Source: Casp-actino8 sp964563545 (GTDB lineage Bacteria > Actinomycetota > Acidimicrobiia > Acidimicrobiales > Ilumatobacteraceae). From it: a DNA stretch of 30,460 bases. Position numbers and translations under genes: made by a program. A model generated the notes under the pieces. It searched no databases. It saw nothing but the letters and a program-made list of their open reading frames with translations, and was not told where the DNA came from. The stretch is from assembly GCA_964563545.1 (NCBI GenBank), contig CAZLXB010000025.1:1-30460 (forward strand), in the 5' to 3' direction. This document shows, one piece after another, positions 15,256-22,447 of the stretch (within the stretch, counting starts at the first letter, position 1; every line of letters starts with the position of its first letter).

Positions 15256-16164
15256 GTGCATCGCTTCTTGAGGTCAGTTGCCCTGGGGGCCGTACTTGTC
15301 GCGACCGTGTCGTGTGGGGAAGGCCATGACTCCGCGGACGGTCTTCACGTCGTGGTCACCCACGCGGTTCTCGGCGCCGTGGTGTCCGAATTGGTCGGCG
15401 AGTCCGCCGATGTGACGGTCCTCGTACCCAACGGGACCGATCCTCACGAATGGGAGCCGTCGGCCAAGGACATCGAACGCTTGAACGAGGCCGATCTCGT
15501 GGTGGCCAACGGGCTCGGACTCGAAGCCAATCTCGACGAGGCGCTCCATGCCGCTGAAGATGAGGGCGTCCCGGTGTTTCGCGCTACTGATCACATCGAC
15601 GTGCTGACGAGCGTTGAACACGCCGATGACGAACATGGTGATGACCACGCCGATGACGAACACGCGGCCGGTGATCCGCACTTCTGGACCGACCCGCGAT
15701 CGATGTCGGATGTCGTCGCCGCGCTGGCGGGTGAACTCGCGAGGATCGGCATCGCTGGCGTCGGCGGTGACGCCATGTTGGTCGAACTCGATGATCTCGA
15801 CGCCGAGATCCGCGCCGTGCTCACGAATGTGGTCGATCGTCGACTCGTGACCGGCCATGAATCCCTCGGCTACTTCGCCCGCCGCTACGACTTCGAATTG
15901 GTCGGCGCGGTGATCCCGAGTCTTTCCACCGATGCCGACGCCACCGCGGCCGACCTCTCCGATCTCAAAGAGGCGATCATCGAAGCCGGGGTGACGACCG
16001 TCTTCACCGAACTCGGCACGCCCGCCGATGTGGCGCGAGCCATCGCCGACGAAACCGGAGCGCAGGTGGTGGAGATCTCGACCCACCTCGTCCCCGAGGA
16101 CGGAACGTACCGAAGTTTCATCGTGCGACTGGCGTCCACCATTGCCGACGCCCTCGCTCCATAG
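15256..16164 (+). CDS. znuA: Zinc ABC transporter substrate-binding lipoprotein ZnuA
   Basis: A 302-residue cluster A-I metal-binding protein. The N-terminus is a lipoprotein signal (MHRFLRSVALGAVLVATVSC) with acylated C20. Metal ligands follow the family: H63 in TDPHEWEPS, a His/Asp-rich loop at about residues 121-138, DPHFWTDPRS, and TGHESLGYFARRYDFE. The acidic His-rich loop is typical of zinc rather than manganese binders. Inside it a 17-base direct repeat (15619-15635 and 15646-15662) encodes part of the loop and may have let it expand. The GTG start is chosen because it lies just behind a Zur-type box and -10 element; there is no Shine-Dalgarno, so translation is probably leaderless. 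It is first in znuA-znuB-znuC. Confidence 0.93.
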   Translation: MHRFLRSVALGAVLVATVSCGEGHDSADGLHVVVTHAVLGAVVSELVGESADVTVLVPNGTDPHEWEPSAKDIERLNEADLVVANGLGLEANLDEALHAAEDEGVPVFRATDHIDVLTSVEHADDEHGDDHADDEHAAGDPHFWTDPRSMSDVVAALAGELARIGIAGVGGDAMLVELDDLDAEIRAVLTNVVDRRLVTGHESLGYFARRYDFELVGAVIPSLSTDADATAADLSDLKEAIIEAGVTTVFTELGTPADVARAIADETGAQVVEISTHLVPEDGTYRSFIVRLASTIADALAP

Positions 16165-16173
16165 GGTGATGAC

Positions 16174-17007
16174 GTGGGCTCGTTGATCGACCCGTTCCTC
16201 GACAACGAGTTCATGGTCCGGGCGCTGGTCGCCGGGATTCTCGTGTCGTTGGCGTGCGCAGTGATCGGAACCTATGTCGTGTTGCGCGGCATGGCTTTCA
16301 TCGGTGACGCATTGGCGCACGGAGTCCTTCCGGGCGTGGCCCTTGCGCTTCTCGTCGGATTGCCGACCCTTCTTGGGGCCGCGCTCGGTGCCGGGGTGAT
16401 GATCGGTGGGGTCGGACTCGTCACTCGTCGGACCCGACTCTCGAGTGATTCGGCCATCGGACTTCTCTTCATCGGTCTTTTGGCGCTGGGTGTCGTGATG
16501 GTGTCGAGTTCCGATTCGCTGGGCACGAGTCTCGAGGCCATTCTCTTTGGCGAGTTCCTCGGAGTCGACGACACCGACCTCGTGGTGCAGGCCATTGCAG
16601 CCGTGGTAGTCGGACTGGTTGCGGTGTGGGCGGCGCGACCCTTCTTATTGCTTTGTTTCGATCGCGATCAGGCCAAGGTCATGGGTTTTCGAGCCGATGC
16701 TTACCACCGGCTCATGCTCGTGCTGGTGGCCGGAACCATCGTCGTGTCCTTTCAGACGGTGGGTTCGCTCCTCGTGTTCGGCATGTTGTTGGCTCCGGCG
16801 GGTGTGGGTGCACTCGTGGCCCGCCGCGTGGGCGTGATGATGATGTGGGCTGCGCTCAGCGGATCTCTCGCGACCTACATCGGGCTCCTCCTCTCGTACC
16901 ACTACTCGTGGGCGGCCGGGGCGTCGGTCGTCCTGGTGGCCGTGGCGATGTTCTTCGTCGTACTCGTCATCACTTCGGTTCGCTCCCGGGTGAGGACCCG
17001 CGCATGA
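16174..17007 (+). CDS. znuB: Zinc ABC transporter permease ZnuB
   Basis: A 277-residue ABC-3 family permease with about eight hydrophobic helices. Family blocks: CAVIGTYVVLRGMAFIGDALAHGVLPGVALA near the N-terminus, AILFGEFLGVDDTDL in the middle, and VSFQTVGSLLVFGMLLAPAGVGALVARR towards the C-terminus. It forms the membrane channel for metal delivered by ZnuA. The GTG at 16174 lies 9 nt after the znuA stop, with AGGGTGATG upstream as ribosome binding site. The stop overlaps the znuC start (ATGA). Confidence 0.93.
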   Translation: MGSLIDPFLDNEFMVRALVAGILVSLACAVIGTYVVLRGMAFIGDALAHGVLPGVALALLVGLPTLLGAALGAGVMIGGVGLVTRRTRLSSDSAIGLLFIGLLALGVVMVSSSDSLGTSLEAILFGEFLGVDDTDLVVQAIAAVVVGLVAVWAARPFLLLCFDRDQAKVMGFRADAYHRLMLVLVAGTIVVSFQTVGSLLVFGMLLAPAGVGALVARRVGVMMMWAALSGSLATYIGLLLSYHYSWAAGASVVLVAVAMFFVVLVITSVRSRVRTRA

Positions 17008-17765
17008 AACCGGTGTTGGTGGCCCGTCGACTCGCAGTCGGTTACGACGCGAGAGCCGTCGTGAGTGGTGTCGACGTTCTGATCGCGGCTGGCGGATCGG
17101 TGGCCCTGGTGGGCTCGAATGGCTCGGGCAAGTCGACACTCCTGAAGACGTTCGCCGGTCTTCTCGCGCCCGTCGCCGGCGCCTTCGAGGTCCTGGGCCG
17201 GTCGATCACCTCCGCTTCGACTGATGTCGCCTACCTGAGCCAGTCGCACCCGAATGGACTGGCGTTGCCGATTCGATCGATCGACATCGTTCGCATGGCG
17301 CGATTCGATCAACGAGGTCGATTCGCCCGTCGGGGAGCGAAGGACGATGCGATCGTGGCCGAGTCTCTCGAAAAGATGGGGATCGAGCACCTGAAGAACG
17401 CGCCGCTACGTGATCTGTCCGGAGGGCAGCAGCAACGGGTATTTCTCGCCCAGGTCCTGGCGCGTCGGGCGAGTTTGCTTCTCCTCGACGAACCGACGGC
17501 CGGTCTCGATGCCACCGGACGAGCCGCCTATCTCGAGGCGATGTCGGCCGAGAGAGAACGTGGCGCGGCGGTGGTGACCGCGACCCACGACGTGGGTGAA
17601 GCTTCGTCGTGCGATCGTGTGTTGTTGCTCGCCGGGCGTCTGATCGCCGACGGCCCACCCAACGCGGTTCTCACGCCGGAGAACCTCCTTGCGACTTTCG
17701 GAGTGGGCCTCACGCGGGTTCACGACCAACTCGTCGTGACCGAACATCAACACCACGAACACTGA
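17004..17765 (+). CDS. znuC: Zinc ABC transporter ATP-binding protein ZnuC
   Basis: A 253-residue ABC ATPase. Walker A is GSNGSGKST with K43, signature is LSGGQQQRVFLAQ, Walker B is LLLLDEPTAGLD, and the switch histidine is in TATHDVGE. The protein ends in a short histidine tail (EHQHHEH), common in metal-linked ATPases. The start overlaps the znuB stop by ATGA, so the long open frame upstream is a shadow of znuB. The stop lies inside a perfect inverted repeat shared with the convergent His-rich gene, so the operon ends here. Confidence 0.93.
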   Translation: MKPVLVARRLAVGYDARAVVSGVDVLIAAGGSVALVGSNGSGKSTLLKTFAGLLAPVAGAFEVLGRSITSASTDVAYLSQSHPNGLALPIRSIDIVRMARFDQRGRFARRGAKDDAIVAESLEKMGIEHLKNAPLRDLSGGQQQRVFLAQVLARRASLLLLDEPTAGLDATGRAAYLEAMSAERERGAAVVTATHDVGEASSCDRVLLLAGRLIADGPPNAVLTPENLLATFGVGLTRVHDQLVVTEHQHHEH

Positions 17766-17784
17766 CGTCGGGAGTCAGTGTTCG
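17756..17784. terminator. Bidirectional hairpin terminator between znuC and the His-rich gene
   Basis: CGAACACTGAC (17756-17766), loop GTCGGGA, GTCAGTGTTCG (17774-17784): a perfect 11-bp stem. It contains the stop codons of both convergent genes (17763-17765 on +, 17777-17775 on -). There is no long T tract, but such stems often end transcription in high-GC actinobacteria. Confidence 0.65.
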
Positions 17785-18119
17785 TCCCAGTGTCCTTCGT
17801 GGGCGGCGTGCAGGTGCCCGTCGTGTAGGTAATCGATGTGGTCGCCGTGGGGGACGGGGGTGTGACCGCACCCGGGTCCGTGTTGGTGGGGGTGTTCGGC
17901 ATGCTCGACGCACGAATCGGCCACACATTCGTCCCAATGGTCACCGTGTTCGTGATGGCGATGACCGTCGTGCACGTAGTCCACGTGGTCGCCGTGGCGG
18001 ACCGCAACGTGACCGCAGTCGGGCCCGTGGACGTGCGGATGCTCGTGCTCGGTCGGGTGATCCTGATCGGAATGCCGATGCGGGTCGGAGACGGCCACGC
18101 CGAAGTTTCGCACACTCAC
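17775..18119 (-). CDS. Histidine-rich tandem-repeat protein, probable zinc-binding
   Basis: About 114 residues, with histidine making up roughly a quarter. Two ~40-residue repeats are obvious: EHPHVHGPDCGHVAVRHGDH... ending HWDEC, and EHPHQHGPGCGHTPVPHGDH... ending HWDEH. The unit HGP-x-CGH-x4-HGDH-x-DY-x-HDGH-x-H recurs. There is no signal peptide or membrane helix, so it is likely a cytoplasmic metal buffer or chaperone. It converges on znuC and shares its terminator; that and its composition suggest a zinc role, but no Zur box is visible upstream. The start is uncertain: I chose GTG 18119, with GTG 18113, GTG 18098 and ATG 18194 as alternatives, the last abutting the divergent SDR start. 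Confidence 0.7.
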   Translation of the reverse strand: MSVRNFGVAVSDPHRHSDQDHPTEHEHPHVHGPDCGHVAVRHGDHVDYVHDGHRHHEHGDHWDECVADSCVEHAEHPHQHGPGCGHTPVPHGDHIDYLHDGHLHAAHEGHWDEH

Positions 18120-18194
18120 GTGCCGACCCGGCGGAACGTGCGCGCATACGGCCCTGATGAGGCATCGACCGCCCGATGGGTGTGGAATGGCCAC

Positions 18195-19160
18195 ATGGGA
18201 TTCGTGGATCGTGTGATCGATCGCACTCTCGACGCCTCGGTGGTGGGCGGATACTCGCGACTCGGATATGCGATCCGGGCTCGGAGTTGGGATCCACTCC
18301 CGTCCGCTGCGCTACGTGGCCGAACCGTGGTCGTGACCGGTCCGACCTCGGGACTCGGATTCGCAACGGCGCGGGCCATGCGATCGCTGGGCGCCGATCT
18401 CGTGCTGGTCGGGCGTGACCCCGGGCGCCTGCGCAAAGTCGAGACCGAGTTGTCGATCGACGGTGGAGGTTCGATCGGCGTGGCGGTGGCCGATCTCGGC
18501 GATCTCGATGCCGTACGACGAGCCGCGTCCGAGATTCGTGCCCTCGGTCGCCTCGATGTGCTCGTGCACAATGCGGGTGCACTGACCAAGGAGAGGCTCG
18601 AGTCCCCACAGGGTTTCGAATCGACGATCGCCACCCACGTTCTCGGCCCGCACCTCCTCACCTCGTTGCTTCTCGATTCGCTGGCCAGTGGTCGGGTGAT
18701 CACAGTTTCCTCGGGTGGCATGTACGCAGCACCGTTGCCGAAGTTCTCCTCCGGGTCGTCGCCCGAATTGCCGAGCAGTCGTTACGACGGCACGCGGCAG
18801 TACGCGATCGCCAAGCGGATGCAGGTGACGGCCAACGAGATGTGGGCCGAACGGGTACGAACGATCGCCTTCCACTCGATGCACCCGGGGTGGGCCGACA
18901 CTCCCGGAGTACGCCATTCGCTGCCCGGATTCGCCCGGTTCACAGCGCCCGTTCTGCGGACCCCCGACGAAGGTGCCGACACCATCGTGTGGCTGGCGGC
19001 GGCGACGGACGATGATCTGGGCGCGAGTGGTGGCTTTTGGTGCGACCGGGCGCGTCGTCCGATCCACCGTCTGCCCAACACTCGCCGGGCCGACACCCCG
19101 TCCGAGCGTGTGGCCATGTGGGACTGGATCGAGAAGGCGAGTGGCGCTACGGCGCCATGA
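18195..19160 (+). CDS. Short-chain dehydrogenase/reductase, DHRS12-like
   Basis: A 321-residue SDR. An N-terminal ~40-residue extension (DRVIDRTLDASVVGGYSRLGYAIRARSW) precedes the NAD(P) motif TGPTSGLGFATA. The NNAG motif reads HNAG, the serine is in ITVSSGGMY, and Y193-x3-K197 is in RQYAIAKRMQ. The extension and the GGFWCDRARRPIHRLPNTR tail resemble DHRS12-type proteins. ATG 18195 (or GTG 18180) is preferred; the open frame further upstream is the antisense shadow of the His-rich gene. A weak TGGAAT hexamer lies six bases before the ATG and could be a -10 for a leaderless message. The last 14 bases overlap the convergent radical SAM gene. Substrate unknown. Confidence 0.87.
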   Translation: MGFVDRVIDRTLDASVVGGYSRLGYAIRARSWDPLPSAALRGRTVVVTGPTSGLGFATARAMRSLGADLVLVGRDPGRLRKVETELSIDGGGSIGVAVADLGDLDAVRRAASEIRALGRLDVLVHNAGALTKERLESPQGFESTIATHVLGPHLLTSLLLDSLASGRVITVSSGGMYAAPLPKFSSGSSPELPSSRYDGTRQYAIAKRMQVTANEMWAERVRTIAFHSMHPGWADTPGVRHSLPGFARFTAPVLRTPDEGADTIVWLAAATDDDLGASGGFWCDRARRPIHRLPNTRRADTPSERVAMWDWIEKASGATAP

Positions 19161-20376
19161 TCTCGTCGGCGTAGCGTCCGGCGCGCAACAACCGGGCCAT
19201 CTCGGCGAACTTCGGTCGCGAGTGCCGAAAGAAGTCGAGATAGCCCGCGCAGAGGTGATTCAGGCCCGGTTCGCCGTCGGTCGTGGTGGCGAAGCGGTCC
19301 TTTGGACACCCGCCGTGACACGCGAAGAGAACGTCGCACTCGCGGCACTGACGTGGGAGGGACGTCGACTTGAGACGGCCGAACTCGACCTGTTGTGGGA
19401 GCACGACGAGGTCGGCAAGAGGACGGTTCAGGACGTTGCCGAGGAGATGGTCGGGCTCTACGTAGTGGTCGCACGAGTAAACATCGCCGTTGTGTTCGAT
19501 GGCGAGGGCGGCGCCACACTCGGGGGAGTGCACGCACAGACTGTGCATGCCGAGGTGGTTTCCGAGCGTGACATCGAAGAGTTGTACGTACACCCGTCCG
19601 ACATCGCGTCGAACCCATTCGTCGAAGACGTCCACGAGAAAACGCCCGTATCCCTCGGCGGTGACCGAGCGCGACGTGGTGAGTGAACCCGACTGGGTGT
19701 AGAGGATGCGCCGTCGTCCGGGTTTGTCGCTCCAACCTTGTTCGGCCAGAGCGAGAGTCGCTTGGCTCGCCCGCTCGACGATCGGAATGAACTGGATGTG
19801 TTCGGCGCCGAGTTCGTCGCGGAAATAGCGATACACGTCGAGACCTCGGTCCGCGTTGGCCGCGCTCACCGAACACAGGATGTTCGTCTCGATTCCGGCG
19901 GTGCGGAGGGCATTCCAGGCGTGAACGACCTCGGCGTGCGTACCGCGGCCGTTCTTGGTGACCCGGTATCGATCGTGCACGTCGGCGGGCCCGTCGATGC
20001 TGAGACCGACGAGGAAGTTGTGACGGGCGAGGAAGGCGATCCAGTCGTCGTCGAGCAACGTTCCATTGGTCTGGATGGTGTGCAGAAGTTCCTGTGTGGG
20101 GCGCTTGGACGTCTCGGCCAGGGTGACGGCCCGCTCGAAGAACTCGACGCCCATCAACGTCGGCTCACCTCCCTGCCAGGCGATGTTGACTTCGCCGTCG
20201 GGTTGCGCGTCCAGGAGTTGGGTGATGTAGGCGCGGAGTACGTCGTCGCCCATTCGCGTCGATCGCCCCGGATAGAGCTCGTCCTTGGAAAGGAAAAAGC
20301 AGTACGTGCAGTCGAGGTTGCACGTGGCTCCGGTCGGCTTGGCGAGCAGATGGAACGGATGACGGGGTCGATTCAT
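19147..20376 (-). CDS. Radical SAM/SPASM protein, anaerobic sulfatase-maturating enzyme type
   Basis: A 409-residue radical SAM enzyme. The SAM-cluster motif C19-x3-C23-x2-C26 sits in GATCNLDCTYCFF, followed by NIAWQGGEPTLMG and QTNGTLLDDDW. The C-terminal SPASM region shows the anSME cysteine pattern: CVHSPECGAALAIEHNGDVYSCDHYVEP and later QCRECDVLFACHGGCPKDRF. anSMEs oxidise a Cys or Ser in a sulfatase active site to formylglycine. No sulfatase is encoded in the window, so the client may be elsewhere or not a sulfatase. The ATG at 20376 overlaps the PhyH stop (ATGA); the longer frame upstream is a shadow of PhyH. Confidence 0.88.
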   Translation of the reverse strand: MNRPRHPFHLLAKPTGATCNLDCTYCFFLSKDELYPGRSTRMGDDVLRAYITQLLDAQPDGEVNIAWQGGEPTLMGVEFFERAVTLAETSKRPTQELLHTIQTNGTLLDDDWIAFLARHNFLVGLSIDGPADVHDRYRVTKNGRGTHAEVVHAWNALRTAGIETNILCSVSAANADRGLDVYRYFRDELGAEHIQFIPIVERASQATLALAEQGWSDKPGRRRILYTQSGSLTTSRSVTAEGYGRFLVDVFDEWVRRDVGRVYVQLFDVTLGNHLGMHSLCVHSPECGAALAIEHNGDVYSCDHYVEPDHLLGNVLNRPLADLVVLPQQVEFGRLKSTSLPRQCRECDVLFACHGGCPKDRFATTTDGEPGLNHLCAGYLDFFRHSRPKFAEMARLLRAGRYADEIMAP

Positions 20377-21203
20377 GGGTTGGGCGACTCCCATGACTCG
20401 TGCCAGAGCAAGGGGTTGGAATCGGCGAGACTCCCCGGCGCGGCATTTCCCAGCCAGAGAGCGAGGTCGAGTTGTCGAGCCGGGTGGTCGGCGATGCCCA
20501 CCCGAGCGCCGTCGGCGTAATAGATGACGGTCAGGACGCTGCGCATCGTCGATGTCGGGTTGGCCGGCGCCGAATGGAGTGTCCAACCCCGATGGAAAGT
20601 GGCATCCCCGCGTACGAAAGGGCCATGGGTCGTCAATTCGAATTCCTGCTCGCGGACGACGCTCTCGAAGTGGTCGTGGGAAGAATCCCCGATCACGTGC
20701 TCACCGAGGTTGCGGTGCCGCCAACTTCTGTCGGCAAACACCATGCCACCGATCTCCTGGGGGACGTCCACGAGTGGCATCCACATGGTGACGGTGTCGT
20801 CGGTATCGAGAGGCCAATACACCTGGTCTTGATGCCACGGTGTGAAGCCTCCACCGGGTTCCTTGTACAACGCCTGATCGTGGTAGAGGCGGACGCCCGA
20901 TACGCCGAGTAATTCGGCTGCCACCCGTGCGAAACGACGGGCAAGTGCGAAACGTTCGATGATCGGCGAGTGCTGATGCACGTTCGCCGCCTGAACGAAG
21001 GCGCGACCGTAGGTGTCCCGATCCTCGAGTGGGCGCCGGTCCCAACGACGCGCCTGGGTCGCCCCGTCGATGACAGGTCGTACGTCGTCGACAGTGTCGC
21101 GATGCGCGAGACCGCGGGTCACCACGTGCCCGTTTTCGCGGAAGTATCGGCAGGCTTCATCGGCGAGGGGATATCGGGTATCCAATTCCTCGAGTCGCCG
21201 CAT
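20373..21203 (-). CDS. Phytanoyl-CoA dioxygenase (PhyH) family Fe(II)/2-oxoglutarate enzyme
   Basis: A 276-residue PhyH-family dioxygenase. The iron triad is H124-x-D126 (PWHQDQVYW) with distal H210 (GWTLHSAPANPT), and R221 is placed to bind 2-oxoglutarate. ALYKEPGGGFTPWHQD and MWMPLVDVPQEIGGMVFADRSW are typical of the family. Such enzymes hydroxylate acyl-CoAs, small molecules or cofactors. It is co-transcribed with the downstream radical SAM protein by a 4-nt overlap. No Shine-Dalgarno precedes the ATG; GAGAAT six bases upstream is a weak -10 candidate. Substrate unknown. Confidence 0.88.
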   Translation of the reverse strand: MRRLEELDTRYPLADEACRYFRENGHVVTRGLAHRDTVDDVRPVIDGATQARRWDRRPLEDRDTYGRAFVQAANVHQHSPIIERFALARRFARVAAELLGVSGVRLYHDQALYKEPGGGFTPWHQDQVYWPLDTDDTVTMWMPLVDVPQEIGGMVFADRSWRHRNLGEHVIGDSSHDHFESVVREQEFELTTHGPFVRGDATFHRGWTLHSAPANPTSTMRSVLTVIYYADGARVGIADHPARQLDLALWLGNAAPGSLADSNPLLWHESWESPNP

Positions 21204-21283
21204 GTGACCATTCTCCCACTCCCCGACGCGCGAGCCCGCCGTCGGGTTCAGGGTCCCTGCTCGGGGGAGGGCAGACTGTCGTC

Positions 21284-22381
21284 GTGGAGTTCACCTGGTC
21301 CGATCAGCAGCAAGCCTTGCGCGACGAGGCTCGTACGGTCGCCGAGGGCGCCGTACGGCGTTACGGCCGGGCCAACGATTCGTGGATCAACGGCTGGTCG
21401 CGGGAATTCGCCGTGGAACTGGGTGCCCGCGGCTGGATCGGCCTCACGTGGCCGACCGAATTCGGTGGGGGAGGTCGACCGGCGATCGATCGCCTCATCA
21501 TCGGCGAAGAGCTCATCAAGGCCGGAGCGCCGATCGGTGCGATGTGGTTCGCCGATCGACAAATGGGTCCGACGCTCATCACCTACGGTCGTCCGGACCA
21601 GCAAGCCGAATTCCTGCCCGCCATCCTCGCTGGACAGTCGGTGTGGTGCATCGGAATGTCCGAGCCGAACGCCGGGTCCGATCTCGCATCGCTGAAGACG
21701 AGTGCGGTTCGCGACGGTGATCACTGGGTGATCAACGGTCAGAAGATCTGGACGAGTTTCGGCGAGGTTGCCGACTATTGCTATCTGATCTGCCGGACGT
21801 CGAACGATGGTCCTCCCCATGCCGGTATCTCGGAGATCATCGTTCCGATGGATACACCCGGCATCGAGGTCCGGCCCATCAAGGACATGACGACCAATCG
21901 CCATTTCTGCGAGGTCTTCTACACCGACGTCCGGGTTCCGATCGACAATCTGGTTGGCGTGGAGGGCAACGCGTTCAAACAGACGATGCGCCAGCTCGAG
22001 CACGAGCGCGGTGGCATCGATCGACTGGTGTCGAACTACGCGCTCTACGTGATGGCCCGCGACCGCGCCGACACCTCCGACCCGCGCGTACGGCAGGAGA
22101 TCGCCCGCCTCGAGGCCAAGTTCCGCATCGGACGCATCCTCGTGACGCGCGAGGTTCTCCATCAGGCTCCGGCCGGCTTCTCGGCGGCCACCAAATGCTT
22201 CTGCACCGAACACGAATGGGATGTCGCCCAGTTCGTGTACCGGACGCTCGGAGCCGAGGCGACGTTGTGGGACGACGTCACCCAAGGGCTCGTCTACGCC
22301 CCGGGCTACACGATCATGGGCGGAACGTCGAACGTCATGCGCAACATCCTCGGCGAACGGGTACTCGGTCTGCCCAAGTGA
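21284..22381 (+). CDS. Acyl-CoA dehydrogenase family protein (FadE-like)
   Basis: A 365-residue flavoprotein. Family segments: RGWIGLTWPTEFGGGGRPAID, WCIGMSEPNAGSDLASLKTSA (FAD and substrate contacts), GQKIWTSFGEVADYCYLICRT, and C-terminal YAPGYTIMGGTSNVMRNILGERVLGLPK. At the position where short- and medium-chain enzymes have the catalytic Glu (YEGTS), this protein has MGGTS. The base may lie elsewhere, as in isovaleryl-CoA dehydrogenases, or in a partner subunit, as in mycobacterial heteromeric FadE pairs. The GTG start at 21284 has GGGGGAGGG about 12 bases upstream. It is divergent from the PhyH gene by 80 bases and leads into an acyl-CoA synthetase gene. Confidence 0.9.
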   Translation: MEFTWSDQQQALRDEARTVAEGAVRRYGRANDSWINGWSREFAVELGARGWIGLTWPTEFGGGGRPAIDRLIIGEELIKAGAPIGAMWFADRQMGPTLITYGRPDQQAEFLPAILAGQSVWCIGMSEPNAGSDLASLKTSAVRDGDHWVINGQKIWTSFGEVADYCYLICRTSNDGPPHAGISEIIVPMDTPGIEVRPIKDMTTNRHFCEVFYTDVRVPIDNLVGVEGNAFKQTMRQLEHERGGIDRLVSNYALYVMARDRADTSDPRVRQEIARLEAKFRIGRILVTREVLHQAPAGFSAATKCFCTEHEWDVAQFVYRTLGAEATLWDDVTQGLVYAPGYTIMGGTSNVMRNILGERVLGLPK

Positions 22382-22447
22382 CCCTCACCGGTCCGAGCCG
22401 GCCGCAGTCGTCCACTACCGTTTCGCCGACGACCAGAAGGGGACGCC

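Noticed and set aside
15619..15662. 17-base direct repeat inside znuA as a possible mobile or CRISPR-like repeat
   Set aside because: Only two copies in coding phase, encoding part of the His/Asp-rich metal loop; local duplication is enough.
17838..18194. N-terminal extension of the DHRS12-like SDR
   Set aside because: The extra residues are the antisense reading of the His-rich repeat gene; normal SDR sequence begins near 18195.
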